Source: an uncultured Lachnospiraceae bacterium (lineage in GTDB: Bacteria; Bacillota; Clostridia; Lachnospirales; Lachnospiraceae). Taken from it: a stretch of 64,000 nucleotides of DNA. The DNA lies in contig CATKXR010000003.1 in NCBI GenBank assembly GCA_949840805.1, forward strand, positions 62,001 to 126,000. Reading direction: 5' to 3'. Made by a program: the position numbers and the translations under genes. Positions 56,639 to 64,000 of this stretch are shown here, piece by piece. The notes below the pieces were generated by a model. The model ran no database searches, was not told the DNA's origin, and worked only from the letters and a program-made list of their open reading frames with translations. Every line of letters begins with the position of its first letter. Position 1 is the first letter of the stretch.

Positions 56639-57517
56639 TTATCCTTTTTCTTCCAAAGCATTCATCCCCAGCTTGAGCGCTCCCAGAATCCCCTGGTCGT
56701 CATTCAGCGAAGGAGCGACAATATAAGAATCCATATCCTCCAGCTCCTTTGTCTGCAGATACCCGCCGAGCATCTCCCTGACCTTTTCCCGTACCATGGG
56801 ATATAACTGCTGTTGGTGCATGACGCCGCCTCCCAAAATAATCTTCTGAGGAGACAAAATCAGAATATAGTTGGCAATCGCATAGGCCAGATAATAAGCC
56901 TCCAGCTCCCATACCTCCTGCCGTCCTGCCAGAGCCTCACCCTTCGCCTGCCAGCGTTCCTCGACAGCCGGCCCTGCTGCCAGGCCTTCCAGGCAATGGC
57001 CGTGGCTGGGACATTTACCTTTATAAGAATCATCCTTCCTTGCCGGAATCAGCATATGCCCTGCCTCCGGATGCTGCATTCCATGAACAAGCTTTCCCCC
57101 TGCCATTATGCCTACCCCTACTCCGGTGCCAACTGTCATATATAAAGCTGTATCCAGCCCCTTCGCACAGCCCCAGGTACTCTCTCCCAGCATGGAACCA
57201 TTTACATCCGTATCAAATCCTATCGGAATTTTCAGATTTTCACGAAAACACCCACAGATGTCATATCCTCTCCATGCCAGCTTTGATGTCATCAATATAT
57301 GTCCGTAGGTCTTTGATTTCGGATCCAGATCCACAGGCCCGAAACAGCCCACTCCCAGAGCATTAATCTCATTATCCTGAAAATACTGAAGCAGTTTTGG
57401 CATTGTAATTTCCGGCGTCTCCGTCGGAATGGAGATCCTTTCCAATATCCTGCCATTTTCTGTTCCCACTGCACAGACCATTTTTGTGCCGCCTGCCTCT
57501 AATGCGCCGAATCTCAT
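56639..57517 (-). CDS. ROK family sugar kinase, fructokinase-like
   Basis: The 292-aa protein is a ROK kinase with FGALEAGGTKMVCAVG (phosphate loop), GVGCFGPVDLDPKS and FDTDVNGSMLGESTWG. MTVGTGVGVGIMAGGKLVHG, HPEAGHML and CPSHGHCLEGLAAGPAVEER supply the zinc-binding His and Cys residues. The EAGGTKMVCAVG opening and genomic link to manA fit the fructokinase (GmuE/ScrK-like) branch. It probably phosphorylates fructose or mannose. It has GGAGG at its start. A terminator separates it from the PTS genes upstream, so it needs another, weaker promoter or read-through. Confidence 0.9.
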   Translation of the reverse strand: MRFGALEAGGTKMVCAVGTENGRILERISIPTETPEITMPKLLQYFQDNEINALGVGCFGPVDLDPKSKTYGHILMTSKLAWRGYDICGCFRENLKIPIGFDTDVNGSMLGESTWGCAKGLDTALYMTVGTGVGVGIMAGGKLVHGMQHPEAGHMLIPARKDDSYKGKCPSHGHCLEGLAAGPAVEERWQAKGEALAGRQEVWELEAYYLAYAIANYILILSPQKIILGGGVMHQQQLYPMVREKVREMLGGYLQTKELEDMDSYIVAPSLNDDQGILGALKLGMNALEEKG

Positions 57518-57581
57518 ATTTCCTCCATTCTGCCTGCTTTACAGCATATCATACTCTGTAAATGCAAACAAGTATCCTGAG

Positions 57582-57643
57582 AAAAAAACTGCCTCATCCG
57601 CCCCATGCTGTCAGACAGTGACGGCATGATTGCGTTTGGGCAG
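57582..57643 (-). terminator. terminator after the PTS IIA gene
   Basis: On the minus strand CTGCC pairs with GGCAG (57639-57643/57589-57593), with inner CATGC/GCATG and GTCA/TGAC helices, followed by TTTTTTT (57582-57588). It ends the PTS operon before the ROK-manA pair. Confidence 0.75.
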
Positions 57644-57704
57644 CCCCTTTCCTTTTATTTAAAAGTTACTAAAGTTCCCCTGTATCTCAAAATCTCAGGA
57701 TGAT

Positions 57705-58025
57705 TTACTTGTCTTCAATCTTCTGATAAAGCTCAATCAATTCCCTTGCCAGAACCTTTGCCAGCTCCGTGCTGGCCATCTGGTCTTCTGCATGCATTAA
57801 AATCAGGGCAAATTCCACCTTATCTCCGGACGCTTCCTTCTGGAGCAGGGAACCATGGACCTCATGGGCCTGGGCATAAAAATCATCCCCCTCCTGCATC
57901 ATTTTCTCTGCTTCTGCATAATCCCCGGCTTTTGCCTTCTGCAGAGCCTCAATATAACAGGACTTGGCGCTTCCGCTGTTGGAGATCATCTGTACACAGG
58001 TTATTGCAAAATCCTCGCTGATCAT
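57705..58025 (-). CDS. PTS lactose/cellobiose-type IIA component
   Basis: The 106-aa helical protein passes phosphate from HPr to IIB. Residues include SEDFAITCVQMISNSGSAKS, GDYAEAEKMMQEGDDFYAQA and LILMHAEDQMASTELAK with the phosphorylated histidine in the conserved HAEDQ(L/M)M-like motif. The start ATG 58025 overlaps the end of IIB by 4 bp (ATGA). Together with IIB, IIC and GH1 it forms a beta-glucoside uptake system. Confidence 0.95.
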   Translation of the reverse strand: MISEDFAITCVQMISNSGSAKSCYIEALQKAKAGDYAEAEKMMQEGDDFYAQAHEVHGSLLQKEASGDKVEFALILMHAEDQMASTELAKVLARELIELYQKIEDK

Positions 58026-58324
58026 ACACCCATCACCTCCAATGCATGCTCCAGGACTTTCTTGCCATTCATCATCCCATAGTCTTTCATATCAATAGCT
58101 TCCACAGGAGTATCGCCCGCGATCTTCTTCACATTAGCCAGTTCATAACGGATCTGCGGCCCAAGAAGCACAATGTCCACCGTCTCAATCTCTTTCTTTG
58201 CCTCCGACAGGGACTTTGCCTCGATCTCTACCTCTGCATTTTTCTCCTCGGCGGCCTTTTTCATCTTGGCCACCAGCATACTTGTCGACATCCCCGCATT
58301 ACAAACCAACAGAATCTTTTTCAT
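58022..58324 (-). CDS. PTS lactose/cellobiose-type IIB component
   Basis: The 100-aa protein has KKILLVCNAGMSTSMLVAKM, where the cysteine accepts phosphate from IIA and passes it to the sugar bound to IIC. LLGPQIRYELANVKKI follows as in CelA proteins. The start ATG 58324 follows AAGGAG; an upstream extension to 58414 (into the lysine-rich IIC tail region) is rejected. It lies 52 bp after the IIC gene. Confidence 0.95.
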   Translation of the reverse strand: MKKILLVCNAGMSTSMLVAKMKKAAEEKNAEVEIEAKSLSEAKKEIETVDIVLLGPQIRYELANVKKIAGDTPVEAIDMKDYGMMNGKKVLEHALEVMGV

Positions 58325-58376
58325 GTTCTTCTTCTCCTTTTCTTTTCCTTTTCTACTTCGTTTTTTCGCTGCCTTT

Positions 58377-59675
58377 TTATTCTGACGCCATGGTTTTTTC
58401 CATGACAATATCATTCATCTTAACAAACGGAATGTACAGTAAAATCCCCAATACCAGTATTACCAACTGGACGATAACTGCCCGGAAGTCTCCGCCTGTA
58501 GCCAGATACCCGCTTAAGAGCGGCGGTGTCGTCCACGGAATATATACCACACATTCATTCATGAAATGCATTGTGGTTGCCGCGTATCCGATGATGATCC
58601 CGATTGCCGGAGTCAGCACAAAAGGAATGAGCATACACACGTTATACACGATAGAATATCCGAATATTACCGGCTCATTGATGTTGAAAAGCCCTGGCAC
58701 GAAGGCCATCTGGGACACGCTCCTTGTCGCCTTGTTCCGGCTTACCAGCAAGGTTGCAATCAGCAGGCAGATTGTGGAACCGGACCCTCCCATCATACCA
58801 AATGCCGGGACAAATGCCACGTTGATAATGTTGGGAATGGCCTCCCCTGCCGCAAACGCCGCCATATTCTGGGTCATATTTACAATCAGCAGCGGTTCCA
58901 GGATAGAACTGTAAATAACGGACTGATGGATTCCCAGAATCCAGAGGAAGTTGCCCAGGCTGTACAAAAGCACACATCCCAGCAGGCCGGTAGTGGCCGT
59001 GCGCAGAGGCTCCTGGATCAGCATCGTGATAATATGTACCAAATCTGTGTGGAACAGATTATTCAAAAGCGCGCTGATCAGTGCAAATCCGGACAATATC
59101 AAAATAAAGGGAATCAGCACATTAAAAGATTTTCCCACTGCCGGAGGAATACTGTCCCCCAGATTAATTTTAAGCTTTTTAATATTGCTGACCCAGATAA
59201 ACACCTCCGTAGCTGCCAGTCCGATAATAACACCGGCAAACATAGCGCCTGTACCGATATTGCCAAAGCTTAAGGCACCCTGCGCCATCACTTCTTCGCT
59301 TCCGCCTATGGGAGTAATCCCAATTACATTCGGCATCATCATCACCAGTGCAGACAGGGAAACCACTGCCGCTGCCAGAGGATTCTCGTATCCTTTATTC
59401 TGAGACAACATATAACCGATCACCGGCGCCACCAAAAGCGAACTGATATTCAAGGTGCCGTTGACGATCAGTGTTCCCCAATACTGGGCCCCTGTCAGGG
59501 TATCTCCCGACAAAATCCATTGAAACACCGTATTATTGATCAGTACCGCAAGCCCGGCCAGAATATATAACGGCATGATCGTTGCAAACGCATCCCTCAA
59601 AGACCTTAAATGAATCTCATTTCCCAGCTTTGAGGCAAACATGGTAAATTTTTCCACAAATTTGGAATCACCCAT
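58377..59675 (-). CDS. PTS cellobiose/beta-glucoside IIC permease
   Basis: The 432-aa membrane protein has about ten helices and typical EIIC-Lac/Cel segments: FVEKFTMFASKLGNEIHLRS at the N-terminus, LGIHQSVIYSSILEPLLIVN, MMGGSGSTICLLIATLLVSR and GLFNINEPVIFGYSIVYN with the conserved N-E-P sugar site. It imports a beta-glucoside such as cellobiose while phosphorylating it. It lies 89 bp after the GH1 gene in the same operon. Confidence 0.95.
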   Translation of the reverse strand: MGDSKFVEKFTMFASKLGNEIHLRSLRDAFATIMPLYILAGLAVLINNTVFQWILSGDTLTGAQYWGTLIVNGTLNISSLLVAPVIGYMLSQNKGYENPLAAAVVSLSALVMMMPNVIGITPIGGSEEVMAQGALSFGNIGTGAMFAGVIIGLAATEVFIWVSNIKKLKINLGDSIPPAVGKSFNVLIPFILILSGFALISALLNNLFHTDLVHIITMLIQEPLRTATTGLLGCVLLYSLGNFLWILGIHQSVIYSSILEPLLIVNMTQNMAAFAAGEAIPNIINVAFVPAFGMMGGSGSTICLLIATLLVSRNKATRSVSQMAFVPGLFNINEPVIFGYSIVYNVCMLIPFVLTPAIGIIIGYAATTMHFMNECVVYIPWTTPPLLSGYLATGGDFRAVIVQLVILVLGILLYIPFVKMNDIVMEKTMASE

Positions 59676-59764
59676 TTTTCTTTCCTCCTACTACAATTAT
59701 GTACTGCTTCCTAGCTGCCATTTTCTCTGCGGCAATTCGGACTTCGTTTGAACAGCCTTCATTT

Positions 59765-61159
59765 TTATTGTTCCCGTTCCCTGATCACCTCCTGAAGCCA
59801 TCCGGCAGATTTCTTAAGCCTTCGCTGATAGTTTCCTGCCAGATCCACCTCAACCATGCCATACCGGTTTTTAAAAGCATTGTTCCAGGACCAGTTATCA
59901 ATCAATCCCCAATAGTGGTAGCCCATACATCTGGCACCGTCCTGGATCGATTTCAGAATCCATTCCAAGTGCTCTTTTACAAATTCAATCCGATAATCAT
60001 CCTGAATCTGTCCGTCCTTGCCGCGGAAACGGTCTTCATGTTCCACGCCCATGCCATTTTCCGAGATAAAGAACTTAAGATCTGGATATTCCTCCTTCAT
60101 CTTCATTCCAAAATCATAGATCCCCTTGGGATAAATCTCCCATCCCCGGTAAATATTCATCTTAGCATCCGGCCACACATAAGGATCCGCATATTTAGGA
60201 TAGCCATTTTCATCAAACTTTTCTTTTGGCGCCTGGACACGGGAAGGATGATAATAATTAAAGCCAAGCCAGTCTACCTTTCCCATTTTCAAAATCTGCT
60301 CGTCTCCAGGCCTCATATCCGGAAGGAGGCCGTTTTCCTCCAATGTCTTTAGAATATCTTGGGGAAGCTTCCCTTCCGCTACCAGGTCCAGCCACCACCG
60401 GTTCTTTACCCCATCCTCCATGCGAAGCGCTTCCAGATCTTCGGGGCTTGGATTTTCCTTCGTGTAAGGCGGTGCAAAACAATTGATCAGGCCGATCTTT
60501 GCATCCGGCAAAAGGTATCCCTCTTCCTTGGCCTTTCTGAATTCCCGCACTGCCAGGCTATGGGCGAGGGACAGATGATACTGCACCGTCATGCCTCTTT
60601 TGGCGTCCCGGACAAACGGATACCAAAGGCCGTCCCGATATCTCTGGTCTGGTTCCACAATCGGTTCATTAAAGGTAAACCAGTAGGTAATCTCCTTGCC
60701 AAACTCCCTGAAAGCCGTCCTTGCGTACACGGCATAAGCCTCCACGACCTCCCGGTTCTCCCATCCGCCCCTTTGAAACAGATAAGAAGGCATATCGAAA
60801 TGATACAGATTCATAAACAGCTCAATCTTCTGTTCCCTGGCGCAGGCACATACCTTATGATAAAAATCCGCCCCCTTGGGATTCAGCTTCTGATTCTGGT
60901 CCATCAGCCTGCTCCACTGTATGGAGGTCCTGAAAGAATCCAGTCCCAGGCTTTTTAAAAGCTTAATATCTTCTTCATATTTTTCATAAAAATTATTTCC
61001 CACATAGCTTCCGACCTTATTATAAAAATCGGAAATCGACAAATCCGACCAGGTATCCCAGATATTCTCCAGCTTTCCCCCGGTCCGGTAAGCTCCTTCT
61101 GTCTGTGGCCCCGACATAGCCGCCCCCATAAAAAAATCCTTCGGCAATCGAATTTCCAT
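59765..61159 (-). CDS. GH1 6-phospho-beta-glucosidase
   Basis: The 464-aa enzyme splits phosphorylated beta-glucosides delivered by the PTS. It has MGAAMSGPQTEGAYRTGG at the N-terminus and YWFTFNEPIVEPDQRYRDGL with the acid/base Glu. KFFISENGMGVEHEDRF has the nucleophile Glu, and MGYHYWGLIDNWSWNNAFKN is the typical late motif. A phosphate-binding pocket is expected from context. The start follows GAGGAGGAG. It is the first gene after the promoter at 61218-61245. Confidence 0.95.
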   Translation of the reverse strand: MEIRLPKDFFMGAAMSGPQTEGAYRTGGKLENIWDTWSDLSISDFYNKVGSYVGNNFYEKYEEDIKLLKSLGLDSFRTSIQWSRLMDQNQKLNPKGADFYHKVCACAREQKIELFMNLYHFDMPSYLFQRGGWENREVVEAYAVYARTAFREFGKEITYWFTFNEPIVEPDQRYRDGLWYPFVRDAKRGMTVQYHLSLAHSLAVREFRKAKEEGYLLPDAKIGLINCFAPPYTKENPSPEDLEALRMEDGVKNRWWLDLVAEGKLPQDILKTLEENGLLPDMRPGDEQILKMGKVDWLGFNYYHPSRVQAPKEKFDENGYPKYADPYVWPDAKMNIYRGWEIYPKGIYDFGMKMKEEYPDLKFFISENGMGVEHEDRFRGKDGQIQDDYRIEFVKEHLEWILKSIQDGARCMGYHYWGLIDNWSWNNAFKNRYGMVEVDLAGNYQRRLKKSAGWLQEVIREREQ

Positions 61160-61200
61160 TCCTTCTCCTCCTCATTATATGTTATGCTTTAAAATTTAAT

Positions 61201-61210
61201 TGTTATAACA
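61201..61210. promoter_or_regulatory. candidate GntR operator of the beta-glucoside operon
   Basis: The 10-bp palindrome TGTTATAACA lies just after the -10 box. A similar half-site, TTGTTATATCA, is at 62179-62189 ahead of the GntR gene. Both are likely targets of the adjacent UTRA-type GntR protein. Confidence 0.55.
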
Positions 61211-61217
61211 TATTTTT

Positions 61218-61245
61218 ATTATATTATATTTTCATGTTTTGTCAA
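61218..61245 (-). promoter_or_regulatory. beta-glucoside operon promoter
   Basis: Minus strand TTGACA (61240-61245), 16-bp spacer, TATAAT (61218-61223). A perfect -35/-10 pair about 60 bp before the GH1 start. Confidence 0.75.
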
Positions 61246-61315
61246 GAGTATTTTGAAGATTTTTATTAAATTTTTTACAAAGGGCTGAACAGTTTCAATG
61301 ATACTGTTGTGAAAA

Positions 61316-61358
61316 TAGAAAAAAGCTGCAAAACTGTTTATCCAAACAGTCTTGCAGC
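61316..61358 (-). terminator. terminator of the GntR/UTRA gene
   Basis: On the minus strand GCTGCAAGACTGTTT (61344-61358) pairs with AAACAGTTTTGCAGC (61325-61339) with one G-U pair. A TTTTTT tract follows. It separates the regulator from the operon promoter. Confidence 0.85.
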
Positions 61359-61420
61359 CTTCAGACCATAACCATCCTGTCTTCTTCCGTCATCCGTTCC
61401 AATGCCAAAACCATTGTCTT

Positions 61421-62140
61421 TCATCTCACACTGACCGTCCTCAATACAAAACGGTCCGCCCTATGGCGCGATTTTGAATATTCAAATATTCTTCCGTCGT
61501 CTAAATACGCCGTCTGTTCCACCTCAAACAATGGCATCTCCTTATCCCCTATTGCCAGCCATTCCTTTTCTTCTTGGGTAGGCATGTCGGCACGGGCTGT
61601 CCGATGGGCGCTTTTGATCTTTAGTTTCAGCTTATGCTCTATATATTCATAGATGGAATTTTCTACCACTTCCGCCGTGATACCTGTTATAAAATCAGTG
61701 GGCATGTAAGTATATTCCACCACATATGGCTCCCCGTCCACAAATCGTGTCCTGCAGATATAGCAGACAAAGGCCGTCTCTGCCACTTTCAGCTTCTCCG
61801 CCACAGACTTTGGCGCCTGCAAAAGAGAAAACTGATGTACCTTAGATTCCACTTTCCTTCCCTGCATATCCTTGGTGAATCCTCCGAACTGCAGGGATCT
61901 TGCAAAACCTTCGGAATCGGAGCTTTCCCCGGCCGTCATTTTTACATAGGTTCCTGCCCCGCGCCGCCTTGTGATCAGGCCTCTGTATACCAGCAGGTCA
62001 AGCGCTTCCCGGATAGTAATCCGGGAAGCGTCATACTGCCTGCAAAGTTCCATCTCCTGGGGAAGCTTTTCATCTGCTTCGTATTCCCCTGACCAGATCT
62101 TGTTTTGGATATCTTCAGCTATACTTTCATATTTAAACAT
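61421..62140 (-). CDS. GntR family regulator with UTRA domain
   Basis: The 239-aa protein has an N-terminal GntR winged helix (FKYESIAEDIQNKIWSGEYE, then QYDASRITIREALDLLVYRG) and a chorismate-lyase-like UTRA effector domain (about 90-235) that senses a sugar phosphate. It is upstream of the GH1-PTS operon on the same strand and has its own terminator. It is probably the repressor of the beta-glucoside genes, released by the incoming phospho-sugar. Confidence 0.93.
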   Translation of the reverse strand: MFKYESIAEDIQNKIWSGEYEADEKLPQEMELCRQYDASRITIREALDLLVYRGLITRRRGAGTYVKMTAGESSDSEGFARSLQFGGFTKDMQGRKVESKVHQFSLLQAPKSVAEKLKVAETAFVCYICRTRFVDGEPYVVEYTYMPTDFITGITAEVVENSIYEYIEHKLKLKIKSAHRTARADMPTQEEKEWLAIGDKEMPLFEVEQTAYLDDGRIFEYSKSRHRADRFVLRTVSVR

Positions 62141-62224
62141 ATTTTTTGCCTTTCCTGTTGTTATGGATATTCCCTATATTGTTATATCATTTTACAACCG
62201 GAAAGTCAAATCAACACTGACTTA

Positions 62225-63676
62225 TCAATGACGATGCATCGCCACCTCGTCAGCTCCCAGATTTTTCAGGTTCTCATGAACCTCCCTCTTATCAGCCTGC
62301 CCGATCAAAAGGTCTCTGGCTTTTTTGGATTCCATCTCTGTCCTGTGCTTACTGGGGCCGCCTACACATCCGCCCACGCAGACCATGCCTTCCACAAAAT
62401 CAGCCGGCAGCTTGCCCACCTTCATGAGCAGCAAGGCCTTCTTGCACTCGGCCGCACCATTACACTGCATCACATTAGGCTTAATATCTTCATTCATTTC
62501 CTTAAAGCACTGAACCACTGCCGCGGTTACGCCGCCGGAATTGCCGAACCGCTTGCCGAATACAGAGCTGTCCTGGTATGTATTCTCCTCTGGTTCCAGC
62601 TCCACGCCCTTTGCCCTCATCATGGCGCGGATCTCTCCAAAGGTCATGGCATAATCGGCGTTTCCCGTAATATTCAGATCCAGGGTCTCGCTCTTCTTGG
62701 CAATACAAGGCCCGATAAATACGGTAATCGTCTCCGGATCACGCTCCTTTAACATCCGGGATACCCCGCACATCGGAGAAACCGTAGTGGACATATTGTC
62801 AAGAAGGGTCGGAAAATGCTGTTTAATCATATTCACAAAAGCCGGACAGCAGGAAGTGGTCATCTTTTTCCCTTCCTTGTAGGCTTCCGCCCACTCTGCC
62901 GCCTCTGCCGCCGCGGTCAGGTCCCCGCCTAAGCCCACTTCTACCATATCGGCAAAACCGATCTTTTTAAGGGCCGTCTTCCAGCTTGCCATGGTAATAT
63001 CCGGCCCGAACTGGCCTTCTGTGGCAGGCGCTACCATTGCCACCACCCGCTTTCCGGCGTTAATCAGCCGGATCACATCCACCATAAAGGTCTTGGTTCC
63101 GATCGCTCCAAAGGGGCAGCTATGGATGCAGGCACCGCACTGGATACATTTTTTCTCATCGATCACACAGATTCCATACTCGTCATACGTGATCGCGTCT
63201 ACAGGACATACTTTCTTACAGGGCCGCTCCAAATGGGCAATGGCGCTGTAGGGACATGCCTGGGCGCACTTGCCGCATTCCTTACATTTATTAGGGTCAA
63301 TGTGGGCGCGGCTGTCCCCGATGGTAATGGCGCCGAAATTACAGGAATTCTGGCATGCCTTGCCCATACAGTTCCGGCAGTTGTCAGTAACCACATAAGA
63401 CGCGATAGGACATTCCTCACAGGCCGCATTGATGACCTGTACCACATTCAGGGAATCTTTGCCAGTCGGGCATTTTCCCTCTGCCAGACGGATCCTCTGC
63501 TTTATGATTTCTCTCTCTTTGTAGATGCAGCAGCGGAACTGAGCCTGCGGGCCGGGGAACATTTTGTAGGGAAGCTCCTCTCTCTCCTCTTCCAGAGTTC
63601 CCTCCCATGCCAGCTTCGCCACTTCACGAAGCAGGTCGTGCTTGATTTTTAAAATTGTCGCATCATTCGTTACCAC
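62225..63676 (-). CDS. monomeric [FeFe]-hydrogenase with ferredoxin domains
   Basis: The 483-aa enzyme makes or uses H2 with ferredoxin-type partners. The N-terminal half has an extra cysteine-rich segment (CRNCMGKACQNSC) and 4Fe-4S motifs (CKECGKCAQACPYSAI, CKKVCPVDA, CIQCGACIHSCPFGAIG). The H-cluster motifs are TSCCPAFVNMI, FIGPCIAKKSE and MVCVGGCVGGPSKHRT. The L1 motif has Ala-Phe instead of Gly-Trp, typical of the group B branch in gut Clostridia. The start is GTG 63676 behind GGAGG. The HydEFG maturases are not in the window. Confidence 0.93.
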   Translation of the reverse strand: MVTNDATILKIKHDLLREVAKLAWEGTLEEEREELPYKMFPGPQAQFRCCIYKEREIIKQRIRLAEGKCPTGKDSLNVVQVINAACEECPIASYVVTDNCRNCMGKACQNSCNFGAITIGDSRAHIDPNKCKECGKCAQACPYSAIAHLERPCKKVCPVDAITYDEYGICVIDEKKCIQCGACIHSCPFGAIGTKTFMVDVIRLINAGKRVVAMVAPATEGQFGPDITMASWKTALKKIGFADMVEVGLGGDLTAAAEAAEWAEAYKEGKKMTTSCCPAFVNMIKQHFPTLLDNMSTTVSPMCGVSRMLKERDPETITVFIGPCIAKKSETLDLNITGNADYAMTFGEIRAMMRAKGVELEPEENTYQDSSVFGKRFGNSGGVTAAVVQCFKEMNEDIKPNVMQCNGAAECKKALLLMKVGKLPADFVEGMVCVGGCVGGPSKHRTEMESKKARDLLIGQADKREVHENLKNLGADEVAMHRH

Positions 63677-63713
63677 GAGCTTTTAACCTCCTTATTCTTG
63701 CAGAAAATAAATC

Positions 63714-64000
63714 TTAATAATATGTGACCGTAACGGGCTTTCCCATCTCCTCCACCGCATGCTTTAACTGTTCCACCAGGTTCTGCCGGATTCCCAGGTC
63801 AAAAGGCAGGCCGGGATTCTGATAGGCGCTGTTGATTGCTTTTCCCACATACATGTGAAGCTCCGTGCAGTCCTCGATCAGCATCTTGGCCACCATGGAC
63901 GCCCCGTTAGGCTTATCCAGTTCCAGGAAAAAATCTTCCGATACGGTCTCTTTCTTCGTGTACCGTTTCAGCAATTGGATCACCCGGTTCAACGTCAGCA
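63714..64000 (-). CDS. unrecognised protein, 5'-truncated by window edge
   Basis: The frame is open to the right edge (codons upstream of 63992 read LTLNR, so the true start is beyond 64000) and ends at 63714, 38 bp before the hydrogenase GTG. The visible ~95 residues are soluble and helical: VIQLLKRYTKKETVSEDFFL, ASMVAKMLIEDCTELHMYVG, DLGIRQNLVEQLKHAVEEMG. There is no cysteine cluster. I do not recognise the family; its position suggests co-transcription with the hydrogenase. Confidence 0.5.
   Translation of the reverse strand, partial: LTLNRVIQLLKRYTKKETVSEDFFLELDKPNGASMVAKMLIEDCTELHMYVGKAINSAYQNPGLPFDLGIRQNLVEQLKHAVEEMGKPVTVTYY

Overview
The window is chromosomal DNA from a low-to-moderate GC Gram-positive anaerobe, most likely a gut Lachnospiraceae (Clostridium cluster XIVa). 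The grounds are strong AGGAGG ribosome sites, Bacillus/Clostridium-type TTGACA/TATAAT promoters, a Gram-positive LexA box in front of recA, the SCIFF peptide with its radical-SAM maturase next to tgt and secDF, a monomeric [FeFe]-hydrogenase, TPDG/choline-binding-repeat surface proteins, and many PTS and GntR genes. No rRNA, tRNA or CRISPR array was seen. Most genes lie on the minus strand.

Layout. 1-1.7 kb: end of an M23 peptidase and a secreted wall-binding protein. 1.9-5.3 kb: rny, recX-recA with LexA box and promoter. 5.5-6.0 kb: a large gene-free element that folds as a nested four-way junction, followed by a DPM1-like glycosyltransferase. 7.1-12 kb: aroE, dtd, a membrane GDPD, a small (p)ppGpp synthetase and an S1-domain protein. 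12.1-13.8 kb: PHP hydrolase and LysR regulator. 13.9-16.8 kb: MBOAT/DHHW O-acylation pair. 17-18.7 kb: AGCS amino-acid symporter with a terminator in its leader. 18.8-27.1 kb: a six-gene operon (cysteine desulfidase-like, DAACS-like symporter, CoA-disulfide reductase-like, NhaC, AbgT, Xaa-Pro peptidase) from one strong promoter. This looks like a peptide/thiol amino-acid scavenging unit.

27.2-29.1 kb: a decayed stretch (gene remnant, broken PIN toxin with intact small partner) and a YheO-type regulator. 29.3-35.9 kb: glycerol metabolism: glpP antiterminator, and an operon glpK - GlpA-like - FAD oxidoreductase - DUF1667 whose leader carries a terminator that GlpP could control. A secreted protein with a DnaJ-type cysteine module lies in between. 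36-42.7 kb: yajC, tgt, secDF, scfB, scfA (with an attenuator between scfA and scfB) and cca. 42.8-48.5 kb: proS, a MalY/PatB lyase and a two-subunit beta-galactosidase. 48.7-50.3 kb: ispE and a GntR regulator. 50.5-51.8 kb: a second wall-binding protein.

51.9-55.8 kb is an accessory stretch: two zinc-ribbon remnants (one restorable by a -1 shift at A_AAA_AAA), an internally deleted IS66-family element with both ends, hicAB with its own promoter, a decayed Rpn nuclease, and a 109-bp direct repeat of the manA 3' end on each side. 55.7-62.1 kb: a beta-glucoside unit (GntR/UTRA, GH1, PTS IIC-IIB-IIA) and a sugar-phosphate pair (ROK kinase, manA). 62.2-64 kb: [FeFe]-hydrogenase and the end of an unrecognised gene.

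The best candidate for something undescribed is the element at 5498-5958: five nested helices, including a perfect 25-bp stem and a 30-position stem with one mismatch, arranged as a closed four-way junction with two 8-nt linkers.
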